From Medicago truncatula (taxonomy: Eukaryota > Streptophyta > Magnoliopsida > Fabales > Fabaceae): DNA of 64,000 nucleotides. The notes beneath the pieces were generated by a model. The model was not told where the DNA came from, made no database searches, and saw nothing but the letters and a program-made list of their open reading frames with translations. The stretch spans positions 39,656,576 through 39,720,575 of the forward strand of contig NC_053043.1 in the NCBI RefSeq assembly GCF_003473485.1, given 5' to 3'. The position numbers and the translations under genes are program-made. Shown here in pieces: positions 47,117 through 59,500 of the stretch (positions within the stretch are counted from its first letter, which is position 1; every line of letters begins with the position of its first letter).

Positions 47117-48256
47117 GTCGCTTGATAGTTGAAGCAACATATGTATATTACAAATGTATACTCGCATCCCCAAAACCACAATCTATCGGGTCGCCAATGA
47201 GATGTAATAAATTTTGTAAATATGAAGTAAAACCTGCAAATTTTGAACTGTGGTTTTCAAGTGCAATATGATATGTTCAAAGAGTAAACTGTGATGCACG
47301 GTTGTTCCTGATCTTAGTGCTTCATAGTCCATGATACTTGTTATAAAATGTTGGTTTTATTTTTAAAATTAACTTCAGTCTCAATGTATGCATTTTGTCT
47401 TGAAGTATATAGGCTAGAAGCTCCTTTATAGGAACAAGTCATAGCTATATGTCCATGATGACATGGTTATTAAGCCACCAAACCTTTGTTTTTGTTATAG
47501 GTTCGTTTCTTATATATGCTTACAAATAAGAGTGAAAAATAGAATTAGATTTGTATAATTTTATATGAAAAACCCATCCTAACTTTTTCACTCGGCCGTT
47601 TAGTTAATATTTGCATTCAAATAATAAGAATGTTACCTTTTTCAAAGGAATAAACTCTCATAACATCCCGTTTTCCCTTCTTAGGCCTGCACAGTTTCCT
47701 TTTTATGAAGCAAAATCTTATTAGTTAAATTACGGTGGAACCACGATTTCGTTAATACTCCAAAGTCTAACTTTTGTTAAAATTGTGAGGTTTACCATAA
47801 TTCTGATAATCTCACCGCCGGTTAAAACATTTACTCTGCTGAGTATTTGTTTTCATGGTAGTATTGTGCTATTAAGCACACTTTCGGTGTGAAAGCTACG
47901 TGTGGCAGCTTTCAATTGAAGGTGTGTTAATAGCTTGAAGACGATAGTTTCAAACACATTGTTATGCCTGAGTTAACTAAAATGACTTTTAGTGGAAAAC
48001 TTGAACAAGATTTAAGAGGAATTTCACTATGCACAGTTATTTCAGAAAGTCTATAAGCACTTAGCCAAACAGTTGAATGATTTTATTGATTCATCGACTC
48101 CTACATTAAGACAAAAAAAAAAGGTTCCTATCTAACAAAACATCAATTAATGCACTCAACATGATATCATTTTCACTCTTCTAGGACATCATTTTCCTTC
48201 CATGGCAAGGCAATGCCTCTGCCTTTTACTTAGCATAGATGTTGGAGGCTCTCAGC
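47117..48256. other. convergent intergenic region, no gene seen
   Basis: 3' UTRs of the LanC-like gene (from the left) and the POR gene (from the right). No reading frame or bounded repeat recognised. Confidence 0.45.
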
Positions 48257-50821
48257 TTAGGCCAAACCAACAAGTTTCTCACTAACTTCCCACACCTTGC
48301 GAGCCTTCTCTACATCACTTGCCTCCTGGGATAGCTGGTTTTCAAATGAAGCAGAAGCTTTGTTCCAGCTCCAGTAAACACCAGATTTTGTTAGGCTTGG
48401 ATCACTCACAACCTACATTTGAAAACAAACAACCATACATGAGAAATGAAGATACTTCCAATGATTCATGCACTTTTCAGAATCACATTCCATGAGTGTT
48501 ATTGCTATTTGCCCCTGTCTAGATAAGCATCTGAACTAAACAGTAAAGAGTCATGACATAATTGTTTCATGTCAGCTATAAGCTGTTTTCACAAGATGTC
48601 CTTGATATATTATGAAAATAATCTGAAAGCAGCTTATGGATATGTCATAAGCTGTTTTCATAATCCCTCCAGAACAGTCTTACACGTGCGTATGTCAATA
48701 GATAAACTTAAATAAGTCAGTTGAAACAGTCTCTTTTTACCTGAGCAAGTCTCTTTCCTGCTTCATCTTCTGAGACGTAGCCTTTGGTGATGTACTTCTG
48801 GAATGGAGGGAATAGAGTTCTGAACAAGGGAATGTGCTCCCTAAACAAGCCTGTTGTGGCAATGCAACCAGGGTAAAGGGAAGCAAATGTGATTCCAGTT
48901 TCCTCATGGTATCGTCTATGGAACTCTTGCATTGTGAGCATGTTACACACTTTGCTGTCCTTGTATGCCTTGGCACCATCAAAATCTCCACCATCTATCA
49001 TGGCGGAACTGTTAAGCCCATTCAAACCACCGGCAAGTCCCCTCAAGTCACCAAGGTTAGCCTTTGGCGGTACATTTCCAGCCAATGTGTTTGTGTTACC
49101 TGTTTAATTCATACACAATCAGTATAAAATGCAGCTAAGATAACAATCCTTGATATTGCAGAGAAACACGGTTAAATGTGACTTCAATCGCAGTCACATT
49201 GTGGTCGCTGATACGTCAAAAACCTTGACATTGCGGCCTGATAGCAGTAACATATCATGTTTTAACCACTGACAGACATAATAATGAACTATACCTGTGA
49301 TTGAGCCGACAATGATCAAGCGCTTTGAAGGGTAGTCAGATTTGCCCAGGTCCTCAAGCAAAAGGCGCGAAAGAAGAAAGTGTCCAAGATGGTTTGTCCC
49401 AACACTAAGCTCAAATCCTTCAGCAGTGAATGTAGGTTCCTTAGCAGTTGGCAAGTAAATAGCAGCATTGTTAACAAGCACATCCAACGGCATTTCAGAT
49501 CGCCTGAAGTTATCGACGAATTGGCGAACGCTGTCGAGAGAGGAAAGGTCTAAGTGCATGATTGTGTAGTTTTCCTTAGCCATGCCAGCAGATTTTGCAG
49601 CTCTTGAAGCTTTGAGGAAATCCCTGCAAGCCATAATTACATGCCATTTTCCTGTCTCAGCCAAAGCCTTAGCAGTGGCTAGGCCTAATCCAGATGAAGC
49701 ACCAGTGATCACAACACTTCCTTTCCTCAATGTTTTCTTGCCATCAGGTGAAGATTTGGTAACCGCTGGAGTGGCTGTAGCTGCTGTCTCTGCCCTCACA
49801 GCACCGACTTTTTGTCGCAATTCCCTCTGATAGAGATAAACAAAACAAAAATTAGACAATGTCCACGAAAAATAAAGGTATACTTGTGCATGCGCTCAGG
49901 TCGCGCTGGTTACTACATTAAGGTATAAATATATAATCAAAATATTTAGAAATTTGTTATAAAATATCATTGAAGTATAAGTGAAGTTATTGAAATGTTA
50001 TATTATTTTTGTGAAATTCACAACTCTGAATTTGACTAAACAATAAATATCACCCATATACTAATATTTTGGGGAATTGGGACCTGAGAGTGTGCTCCTC
50101 CTTGAGGTCTCAGGTTCGATTCTCTCTAATGTCAATTTAGGTGGACTAATTTAGCTTCTTCAAAAAAATATTTTGGGGAACAGGATTCATTTTCTGAGCT
50201 ATGCTTCCACAAACACAAGACTCACATCTTTAATATTTTTAAAATGAACACTCACAATTTGGGAAATTTCACACATTCCTCAATTCTTTTGAATAACACA
50301 CACCCTTTGGAATAACGGTGAATTTGACAAAATCAAGATGACACCGTGATCCGGACAAACTCACCTAAATTGTTCAAACATTTATGCATGCAGAATACCC
50401 CCAAAAGAAATCAAGCAAAATATTTTCATATACTCAAAGATAAGTTGAAACAATTCAAATTTATACTCAAATATTTTAATTTGCTAACATAACAATTAAC
50501 ATACTAACATTTATGGCTAAAAAAAAAAACTTGAAATTAAGAAAACCAAGCTTTTGTTTTCAGTTACCTTGCACCTCAATGCAGAAGAGCTGAAATCACC
50601 TTTCAAAGAATCAGACAATGAAACACCAAAAAATGTTGAATCCTTGAGAGATGCACCAATCTTTCCCTACAAAAACATTTTCCAAATTTTCAGCTCAATT
50701 ATCAACTTTGGAAAAAGCATATACGATAAAAAAAAATACAAGAACAAGAACAATAACAATAACAAACCTCTTTTGTAATGGAGAAAGAAGCAGGAAGGCA
50801 AGAAGTAGCTTGAAGAGCCAT
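48257..50821 (-). CDS. POR: NADPH:protochlorophyllide oxidoreductase, plastid (POR)
   Basis: Five minus-strand exons, 50821-50768, 50666-50568, 49826-49295, 49099-48741 and 48412-48257, give 399 residues, the normal length for POR. The enzyme reduces protochlorophyllide to chlorophyllide in light, the committed light-dependent step of chlorophyll synthesis in plastids. The N-terminus ([18 protein letters not shown]...) is Ser/Thr-rich and lacks acids early on, as for a transit peptide. The NADPH-binding TGASSGLG is at residues 92-99, NNAAIY follows, and the catalytic YxxxK is Tyr274-Lys278 (YKDSK). The C-terminus ends [13 protein letters not shown]. All introns are GT-AG. There is a TATA box about 95 bp upstream. 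POR genes are often light-regulated; no specific motif was proved here. The A/B/C isoform is not assigned. Confidence 0.97.
48535..48690. repeat. 'ataagctgttttca' foldback in POR intron 4
   Basis: 'agctataagctgttttcaca' and 'gtcataagctgttttcataa', with a complementary 'gcagcttatg', form a small inverted/direct repeat, the same word set as in LanC-like intron 1. Confidence 0.45.
50077..50166 (+). mobile_element. SINE family B, 5'-truncated, in POR intron 2
   Basis: It contains 'gaggtctcaggttcgattct' (B box) and 'ggtggactaattt' and ends in an A-run. It is flanked by an exact 14-bp repeat aatattttggggaa at 50063-50076 and 50167-50180. Confidence 0.85.
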
Positions 50822-50913
50822 TGAAACTTAGCAAAGTAAGATTGAATGAACCTTAGTAATATGAAAATGAATGTAATAAAAGTGTTGTTATTAAAATTGT
50901 GGGTTTGAAAATG

Positions 50914-50921
50914 AATTTATA
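50914..50921 (-). promoter_or_regulatory. TATA box of the POR gene
   Basis: The minus strand reads TATAAATT about 95 bp before the ATG. Confidence 0.6.
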
Positions 50922-50939
50922 AAGTGAAAATGTTACACT

Positions 50940-51542
50940 TGATATGTGAGGATAAGATAATTAGCAGCATGTGCATATGCCACATCCTTTAAAATCAACC
51001 AATAAAATTTTGAGTTTTAGATTTCATAAGAAAAAAGATATTTTAATTTTAGTGTTGCCAATAGGAGCCACTCCGTGTCAGAGACCCCATTATGGTTATA
51101 GGCTATGTCATGATAATATCAAATGCGAGAAAGCGATTGGGTGTGGAGATAATTTTATGGATAGAAGGTGAATTTCATGATTTTTTGTTTACGACCATTT
51201 TGACCATTTTAATGATAACTTATGGAACAACTATAATTTACAAAGAAAATGAGGTATTGACAAAAAAAACAAAACAATAGAGAGAAAGTAAAAACATAAT
51301 ATGTGAGTATGAAAGAGAAAATTGTCAAAAATGATTATACAAATATCATTTCTTTTTTTTAGAGCAGCTCTGGCAATACATTGTCGGTGACATTAGTTGT
51401 TTTTATTAGGATAATAGTCATTTAGATCCTAAAATGTATAACAGATAGTTACAATAGTTCTTCAATGTATTAAAATTTTAAAATAGTATTGTGTGATATG
51501 TTAGTCAAAATAATCTCCTATGTGAATGTTTTGTTAATAGTG
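50940..51542. other. POR upstream region with a MITE candidate
   Basis: No gene. About 51205-51358 ends 'acaaatatcattt' and starts 'taatgataactta...aacaac', which resembles the MITE at 53935-54113 and so may be a relative. Confidence 0.4.
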
Positions 51543-52770
51543 TCATATTAGTTGGTTGGAATTAAATTGCGGATTCTTGGTTGACAGAGAGACGGCTTCT
51601 ATTTTAAACTGTAAGGTGGGTAAAATTATGTTCTTGTATCTTAGTCTATCGATTGGAGGTGATCCTCGGAGGTTAGCGTTTTGAGAACATGTGGTGTCTA
51701 CTATTAAATCTAGATTGTCGGGGTGGCAAAGTCGATTTCTATCATCCGGGGGCCGGTTCGTTTTTCTCAAGTTTGTCCTGACCTCGCTTCCTGTCTATGC
51801 TCTTTCCTTTTTCAAAGCTCCGTCAGGTATAATCTCTTCCATGAATCTGTTTTTAATTTTTTTTTTTTTAGAGGGTGTGAGGATAACAGGAAAATTTCCT
51901 GGATTGCTTGGAGCTCTGTTTGTTTACAAAAGGAGTATGGAGGGTTGGGGGTAAGGCAGTTGAGGGAGTTTAATATAGCTTTGTTAAGTAAATGGTGTTG
52001 GAGGTTGGGGGTCGGAGTGTTTCTTCTTGGTGGAGGGAGATAGCGAAGATTAGGGATGGGGTAGCTGAAGTTGACGGGGGCTGGTTTGCAGAGAGGGTGT
52101 CGAAAGTGATAAGGTATGGGACGAATACCTTTTTTTGGTATGATAGATGGTTAGGAGATGTCCCTTTTTGTATGAGGTTTGCTCGCTTATTTGATTTAGC
52201 AACAAATAAGTTGAGTACAATAGCTGACATGTGTGCGCTTAGATGGGAGGATGGGGTGAGGCGTGGAGTTGGAGGAGAAGATTGTGGGCGTAGGAAGAGG
52301 GGATGGTAGAGGAGTGTAGGCACTTACTTAATGGTGTTTTTGTGCAGTCTGATGTTTTTGACGGGTGGCAGTGGGATCCGGACATACATGATGGGTACGC
52401 TGTGAGAGGTGCATATCAAATTCTGAAAAATCCGATCTTTCCCACAGTTGACGGAACGAGTGATCTTGTCTGGCATAAGCAAGTACCTATGAAGGTTTGG
52501 AATGAACGCAGCAACAGGCTATTCAATAACATTGAAACTCCCATTTTACAGCTATTATAAAAGGTTAAATTTTATTCGTTTTTGTGGCTGAAAGCTAATA
52601 ACGCCACTTTTGTGTACGGTTCTCAGAGATGCTTTGTTTGGGTATCGACTGACCTTTGTTCTTGTAAATATTGTGTATGACTGTTTGTTTTTTGGGTGGT
52701 CTCTCTGGTACACCTTGTACTGAGGAGCTCTGACCGCATTATTTAATATATTTCATTTTGATTTCTTCAA
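51543..52770 (+). pseudogene. LINE fragment with internal deletion
   Basis: Frames shift but follow the order of a plant LINE ORF2 end: a late reverse transcriptase segment (IKSRLSGWQSRFLSSGGRFV, LTSLPVYALSFFKAPSG), KEYGGLGVRQLREFNIALLS, FFWYDRWLGDVPFCMRFARL, then DGYAVRGAYQIL and LVWHKQVPMKV. This runs directly into WNERSNRLFNN, skipping about 105 residues of zinc-binding domain present in the copy at 15476. The 3' UTR contains 'ggtacaccttgta' and ends near 52765 ('ttcattttgatt'). Confidence 0.85.
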
Positions 52771-53579
52771 CAAATAATATCATATTAGTCTCTCAATATA
52801 CTTATTTATTATCATTTCATTCACTATAAGTATTTACTTACCGTCACATAAATCCTATATAAAAAGAGTTAATGTCATCTTTGAGGATATATTTTACCGT
52901 CAACGACTATTTTGACCAAAAAAGTGTACAAACAGAGACTATTTGGGAATTTCGAATATTAATGTACTATTGTGACTGCTCGTTATACATTTAGAGATTA
53001 AAACGACTATTACTCTTTGGTTTAACATACTCATTTTTATTGGTTGAAATTTGCAAATAACTCTCCAAAATTATATGAATTGCACATAAATTTGATGAGA
53101 CTCCCATATTTCAACCGATAAGAATGTTGTGAATTAAAAAATGTGTGTTAAAAATTTACTTCATACGGCCTGTATAAGCAAAATTACATAATTTTACATC
53201 TTGTTTTATATTGGAAATAAGTTAAAATATCATTGCATTCAATTTGCGTTGGGACTGTGAATTATAATTTTTCTTTGCTTATAAATCATTTGTTGATTTT
53301 ATTAGTAAAAAAGAAAATCGTTGTTGGTTTCTTCTTAAAAGAAGATAGTAGAAAGTTTGGGATACTATATATTTAGCAGCTGCAAGTAGCATATATGACA
53401 AAAGGCCTCAGTACTATGTTGTCCTTACCTTAGCCACTGTCTGATTGGCCTACTTTTACTCAACAGGTTCATTTTGTGTAGGGGGGAATATTAACACCTC
53501 TTATGTTGACACACCCACCTCTTTTATCTCTAGAGGTTTAATATTATTTTCATACACATTTTGTGGGTCTTTCTTAGAA
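52771..53579. other. AT-rich intergenic, no gene seen
   Basis: No supported reading frame or bounded element. Confidence 0.4.
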
Positions 53580-53593
53580 GAAAAAAAGATGTT

Positions 53594-53898
53594 TTTTTTG
53601 ACAAAAACAAAACGATATTCTTTCATTCAAATCAATAGAGTACATCAGATACAAACATCGTTAAAAACGTAAAGGATGAATATGCGAACAAACTCACAAC
53701 ACCCAAGTTAATAGCATACAACGGCAAAATGCATACAAATAATATGATAAAACTTAAATCACCGAATTACTCATGCTTCCGGATCTGCAACGTTGACGTC
53801 CAAATCATTGCTTGAATTTGTAATTGATTGAGGTAGATTTTTCAATAGGAACTGAACAAACACCGCGACAAGACGCGTAATCAAACGCCACACAAGAC
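53594..53898 (-). mobile_element. 305-bp retroposed fragment with a short ORF end
   Basis: A T-run at the left end and flanks gaaaaaaagatgtt (53580-53593) and gaaaaaatgatgtt (53899-53912), 13 of 14 identical, mark a minus-strand retroposition. The minus strand keeps an open frame of about 40 codons ending LPQSITNSSNDLDVNVADPEA and a stop, followed by about 180 bp of untranslated sequence. I do not recognise the protein. It could be the 3' end of a host mRNA (processed retrocopy) or of an unfamiliar LINE. Confidence 0.55.
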
Positions 53899-53934
53899 GA
53901 AAAAATGATGTTATTAGCTTCCCTTTGTTGCACG

Positions 53935-54113
53935 AGGAATGATATTTGTAAAAATATTTTTCGGACAACTTTTGGAAAACCATTTCTTCACTATTTTTCA
54001 AAGACAAAAAAAATAGAGAAAAAATAAAAAAGAAAAGGAGTAAAAATACAACATAAATATGAGAGAGTTGTTTCAAAAGTTATCATAAAATAATATTACA
54101 AATATCATCTCTT
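53935..54113. mobile_element. MITE related to 27663-27794
   Basis: The left end aggaatgatatttgta pairs with the right end tacaaatatcatctc. Inner words 'ggacaactttt' and 'aaaagttatca' are also shared with the family. Flanks tttgttgcac and tttgttgtac may be the target duplication. Confidence 0.6.
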
Positions 54114-54544
54114 TTGTTGTACATACAATAGCAAAAACAATGGCTTAGACTTCTAGAAATAACGATTAATGAATGAGTTGGCAAATCACATGACCACATG
54201 ACTAAGACCTAAGTTTATACTCTCTCATTATAACTATTGCATTCGTTTTATTTATTTAATTCATACAAATAAGAAACTATAAAAATAAAAATAAAAAGAT
54301 AATAACAATTTTACAAAATTAATCTTATCAAATATTGATGTATTCATTATTATAGTATTATTACAAATATAAAGTTACAGATTTTTTTTGTTGCAAAGAG
54401 GGTCTATACTAAAAAAGAAATAAAAGTTATAAAGAAATTAAACGCGGAGTACAATTCGAGAAACATTAGCCAATGATTTTTTTTCATTTATTTTTTGAAG
54501 GGCGGATAATTTTTATTTGTGATGCACATACTATTAATTAAATG

Positions 54545-55075
54545 GATAATTTTTATAAGCTGCATTGGAGATCCTATTCGTACTGGTTTTGGAGGTGTGA
54601 TCTGAAACTTCACAGGTAGTTATGTTGCTGGCATCTCGGGCTTCATCAATGGCCCCAACGACATCTTGTTAGCTGAATTGACATCACTGCACAGATGTCT
54701 TACAATGGCAGCTAGCATGAATTTTGCAGTTTTGGTTTGCTACTCCGACTCACCTCAGGCAGTTAATCTCATAAATGATGATACCTCCCACTTCCATGTT
54801 TGTGCCGTGCTCATCCAGGACATTAAGGACTTGTTGAATTCTAGAGGTTACACGCTCCACCACACTTTTAGAGTGGGCAACCAAAGTGCGGACTTTATGA
54901 TAAAATTAGGAGCCTCTGCGGATGATGTTTTGACAGTTTATTCCAAAGGCCTGTTACCGCTTCTTAGGACGGACGAATTAGGAACTCTCTTCATTAAGAA
55001 CTAGTTGTTTTAACTTTTGTTCCTGTCTTCCTTTCATTTTCCTGTTTCTTTTTTAATTAATCTTGTAACAAAAAA
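54545..55075 (+). pseudogene. LINE RNase H-like domain fragment
   Basis: The frame gives TGFGGVI, a stop, then GSYVAGISGF and LLAELTSLHRCLTMAASMNF, with HHTFRVGNQSADFMIKLGAS near the end (54666-55004 open). These are the hallmarks of the RVT_3/RNase H-like domain at the C-terminus of plant LINEs (acidic start, AEL helix, N.xAD end). An in-frame TGA near 54600 and the missing upstream domains make it non-functional. Confidence 0.75.
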
Positions 55076-55154
55076 AATGGCATACCTTTTTTTTTTTTTA
55101 CAAAAAATAGAGGTTATGATTTAAAAAATAAGTAATACTACCTTAAAAACTAAC

Positions 55155-55295
55155 AATTATCCTCATGAGTTTAACTTAGTTGGTATGAAAATTGCATATT
55201 ATATGTAGGGGTCGAGGTTCAAACCCCGGACACCCCACTTCTCCATATTTAAAATATGTGAGCTCTAGTCACTAGACTACTTGAGAAAAAAAAAA
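55155..55295 (+). mobile_element. SINE family A, plus-strand copy
   Basis: 'gagtttaacttagttggta' (A box), 'gaggttcaaaccccgg' (B box), 'cacttctccatatttaaa', 'gtcactagactacttgag' and poly(A) follow the same order as the copies at 17016 and 31162. Target duplication not clear. Confidence 0.7.
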
Positions 55296-55299
55296 AACC

Positions 55300-56556
55300 A
55301 ATAATAAAACTATTTTTGAAACATTTTTTGTGTGGCAAATATAACATTAAAAATGAGACAGTAGATGTACTATAGTTTGATGAGGCAGCATGTGTTCAAC
55401 TGATCTTTAAGATAGAGCTCTATGAAACGTCAATATCCTATATTTTAGAATCCAAACTCATAGTTTTATCAATTGGATTGTAAGTTTAACTTTTTTAACA
55501 GTCGTTTACCATAATGTGCTTTTTTAATTTGTTACCGTCATGAAAATTTAACTGTTCTATTCTATTTTTATGAATTTCAAACTCAGTGTTATTATTGTTA
55601 GTATTTTTTAATAGACGAAATGACAAAATAATTATAAAGTCACGTATAAGTGCATAGGATTGAAACCCGGTCAGACCTGTTATTATTATGATTATATATA
55701 TATATTTTTTTTTTTTTGAGATTTAAATAATTGAATTTCAACATTTCCACTCTTAAGCTTAATTGAACTTTAACATTTCCACTCTATAGCACATAAGCAA
55801 CTAATTTTTCATTGAGTGATCAAATTCCGTCAAGTCTTTCATTGAGTGATCAGTTTTTGTGAAAGCACGCTAATTTTGCAGGGCATAAGATCCAAATAGT
55901 TCAAATTTAAATAAAAGAATGTGAAAATCAAATTTCTTATCCCAAAAGTATCACTATTACTTAAAAAATTACAAGTGCATAAGCAACTACAACTTGAGCC
56001 TGAGTTTTTATATACACGAGAATTTTGCAAATCTATTTTATCTTTTGATGTTATAGATAAATTTCTGGACAGAACAATGACTTTAGTGACACTAAATTTT
56101 GCATCTATGCTATTTATTAGAAACTGATTTACTTGGACAACAACATATTGAATTCCACAACAAAAAAAAACTCAAGGCAACAAGTATAAAAGAATCATCA
56201 TTTCTAATTTCAATAAGCTTTTCCCATACTCGCGTTACTCTACATTTCCCGATTACATTCATCGGTTTCTAAATTCCTGATGTACCTTTTTTTTTCTTCT
56301 TTTTTCTTTTTGTTTAACAATGTTTCCCCCCTCCCCCATTTCCCCCCTGAGTGCATGAATGGAATGATAACCTATCTTCATCCAATAAGCACAAGAACAA
56401 GGAAATAAATGAAACCCCGCTAATATTACAAATCTCACCCACTTTTCTGTACAGGTTTTTGCCAGCTTATGGAGAAGGTGATGTCAACTGCCTTCTGAGC
56501 TGAAATCAACTCGCTCTCCGCTGTGCTATATAGTCATACACATATTCTATGGTCTC
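55300..56556. other. AT-rich region, 3' flank of WD40 gene
   Basis: No gene. The part nearest 56556 will include the 3' UTR of the minus-strand WD40 gene. 'tttcattgagtgatca' repeats at about 55810 and 55838. Confidence 0.45.
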
Positions 56557-59500
56557 TTATATTCGAAGTGGCAATCCAAAATTTTGGAAAGTTCTAATCT
56601 CACCTCGAAGACCGGCAGTAACAATCACCATACCCCAGGCTGACATTTTTTGACTTACCCCATTTGAGAAATCCATACTGACACGAGGGCTTTGATTTCT
56701 TGCAGCTAGAAGAAGTTTTTCTTCTGGCCATGTTGCAGAAATTCTATCAAAAAAGTAACTGTTTGTCGCACTCGCAATGGTTGCGTGATGTGGACTATTG
56801 TAACCTGAAGCAGACCGTGAACCCTCGACACCGAAGTTTTCCTCTACAGGTGTAGGAGGATGATTGGCTGATGCGATTTCGTCATTGTTGCTATCAAGCT
56901 CAGGTTGCGCTCCAGAAAATGTATCATGCATGTCCCATGCATCACCCATACCAGGCCAGGGAATGGCCACTGACACATCTTTACAGTGAAAATGTTCATA
57001 CGACTGTGTCACGGTGACACCTTTACTTCTGTTGGGCCTGCAATCGGCTTCATTTTTCCAGATGTATACATGGGAATCCTCACTTGCAGCAACAATATAT
57101 TTACCATTTGCTGTGAGGGAGGCTGAAATCTGGCTACTTGCATTTCGAAAGCCTGCAAGAAACTTACATCAGTTTGATCGGCACGAATTGGTTTGACCAT
57201 ATAATTAAATACAATTTATCATACAAATGGTCAATTCACTTGTTATATGATCTTTTAAATAAATTTTACTTGTTGTTTGCTCGTGTTACACACCTTTAAA
57301 CTTATGAACCAGATCAATACTATCAACAACCCGTATTCGAGAGTCAGCAGATGTGATAAGTACTTCTGATGAACTTCCTGGGGCAAACTGTTCAAAAAAT
57401 GCAAATACAAAGACAATCATAAGCATCATAACTTAGGTACAGCTGTAAGCCAGTAAATCATTAAATTACCTGGAAACCAGTAATTTTCTTGTGATTTGAT
57501 TTCTTTTTCTTGTTCTGCAGATTGATCTGACTTTTCTGTTGCAACTTATTTTCTGAACAGAATATAAAAACAAGATGTTAACCAGTGGCCACAATTGTCA
57601 GAATAGAGTATAGATAAATAGACACAATTATTATATAAAGAAGAGAAAAAGCCTCTGACAGTACCAGATGTATTATATAAATGACAGCTACCCTTGTATG
57701 AACCAACTAGTGCACCCTGCACAGACAATTTAACTAAGTTGTAAGTGAACAGTTGAATTTCTGAAGTCTGAAATGGATGCATATTAACCTTGAACCAACC
57801 TGACCATCAGGTGTATAACAAGCAGCAGTGACCATCTCATGAAGATCAATCCAATCAACAACTTGTCGATCCGGAATGCTCCATATGCGAACCTTAGCAT
57901 CCAAAGATCCACTAATGAAGTATCTATCATCGACAGGATTAAAGTGGATGCAAGTTACTGTGCCAGCCAGAAAGCAGATTGAAACGAAAAAAGATATAAT
58001 TAGCACAGGAAAAAAAAAAAAAAAAAAAAGGAGGGAGCGAGGGTATTAAATTGCGTTGACTCCTAAATTTAACCACCCTATAGGATATTAAAGAACTCCT
58101 GTATAACTTGTCCTATATGCAGTGAAGACAAATATTATGATAAAATTGTGCCTTGCGCATAATTGGTCTCAAAAACTAATCTTGAATCAGATTGGATAGG
58201 GATAGGACAGACTTCAAATTTAATTCAATTTTTAGTAGGGAAGAGGCAGCAGAAACTTCGATAAAAACACATAAAAAGTACACGGGTGCTCTGTTATATA
58301 TACATGCACATTAGAGTGGCCTACATGACTGCAACTCAGGTTTAGGGAGTCCGAAGATAAGTTTATTGCAAGATGATAGAATGATTACATTTACTCACCA
58401 TAGTCACTGTGTGAAAAAATCTTCAAACAAGACTTGCTAGACAAATGCCACAGCCGCACTGTTTTGTCCATTGAAGATGAGAGCAAGTGCTGTGCAAAAT
58501 GTGGAGTATAAACATTACAAGGATGATCTAAACACTGGTATTTTAATCAGTATTTCAAGAACAAAATTAACTGATTTATGAAAAATATTTCAATTTTAAA
58601 TATTATTCAACAGACATTAATAGAAAAAAGGTATCTAAATAAATAAACCAATAAAACCCTGCACATTGAATCTATTCAAAATTCAAAGAAATTGTCTCAG
58701 CTAGCTATGCTATCAATCATCATAATTCATTCTTCAAAATTTAATAACTACCAGAGGTGCTCATCCTAGTCCCACTGGTGTTACCATAACAATAAGGTAT
58801 GAATCAAATAGGATGTTACAATGCCTAGTTTACATAAACATCTCTCCAATGTATACTAAAGGGGGAAAGTTTGGCAAACTAAACAAATCAGTTCAACACT
58901 TTCAAAGGTTTTTTCCCCTATTTAATAGGATCCAAACCTTTCAACGTAAATGTGGTTTCATAAAACAATATAAACGAGAACCAATTACAAATAATTTTTG
59001 TCTGTCTTAACATTGAATATGAGGTAGTTGAACAAAAATAATTTGGTAAGGTGAACAAGTCATTTTTATTTTTTTAAATTTCAAACACATTTGTTGAGCC
59101 GGGGAAATAAATATAATTTTAGTTTTGTGGTAAAAGGATGGATTACAGCCTACCTAATCAGAAGTTAATTTTAAAACTATATAAATTTACTCTCCCATTG
59201 TAAAGACATCAAGATATTGTCTAGTTTAGTGTTTAGCAACTTCCCACCCCAAGTTACAAATAACCATCCTAAGTAAGCTACGGCTTTTTTCAACAGACAT
59301 CTTAAGTTATCCACATCACAGTTCACTATAGCAATTGCAGTAAAAAAATTAAGATATACTCAACCATGTTTCCTTGTCAAAGAAAATATCGAACATAAAG
59401 AAATCTCTAAACGCACTGCTACCATCCATGTTGTGTGTAAGTTGCCTCCCTAAATTGTTCATTTTAAATGCCGTCTTTCCAAGAAAGGCCTAAAATCACA

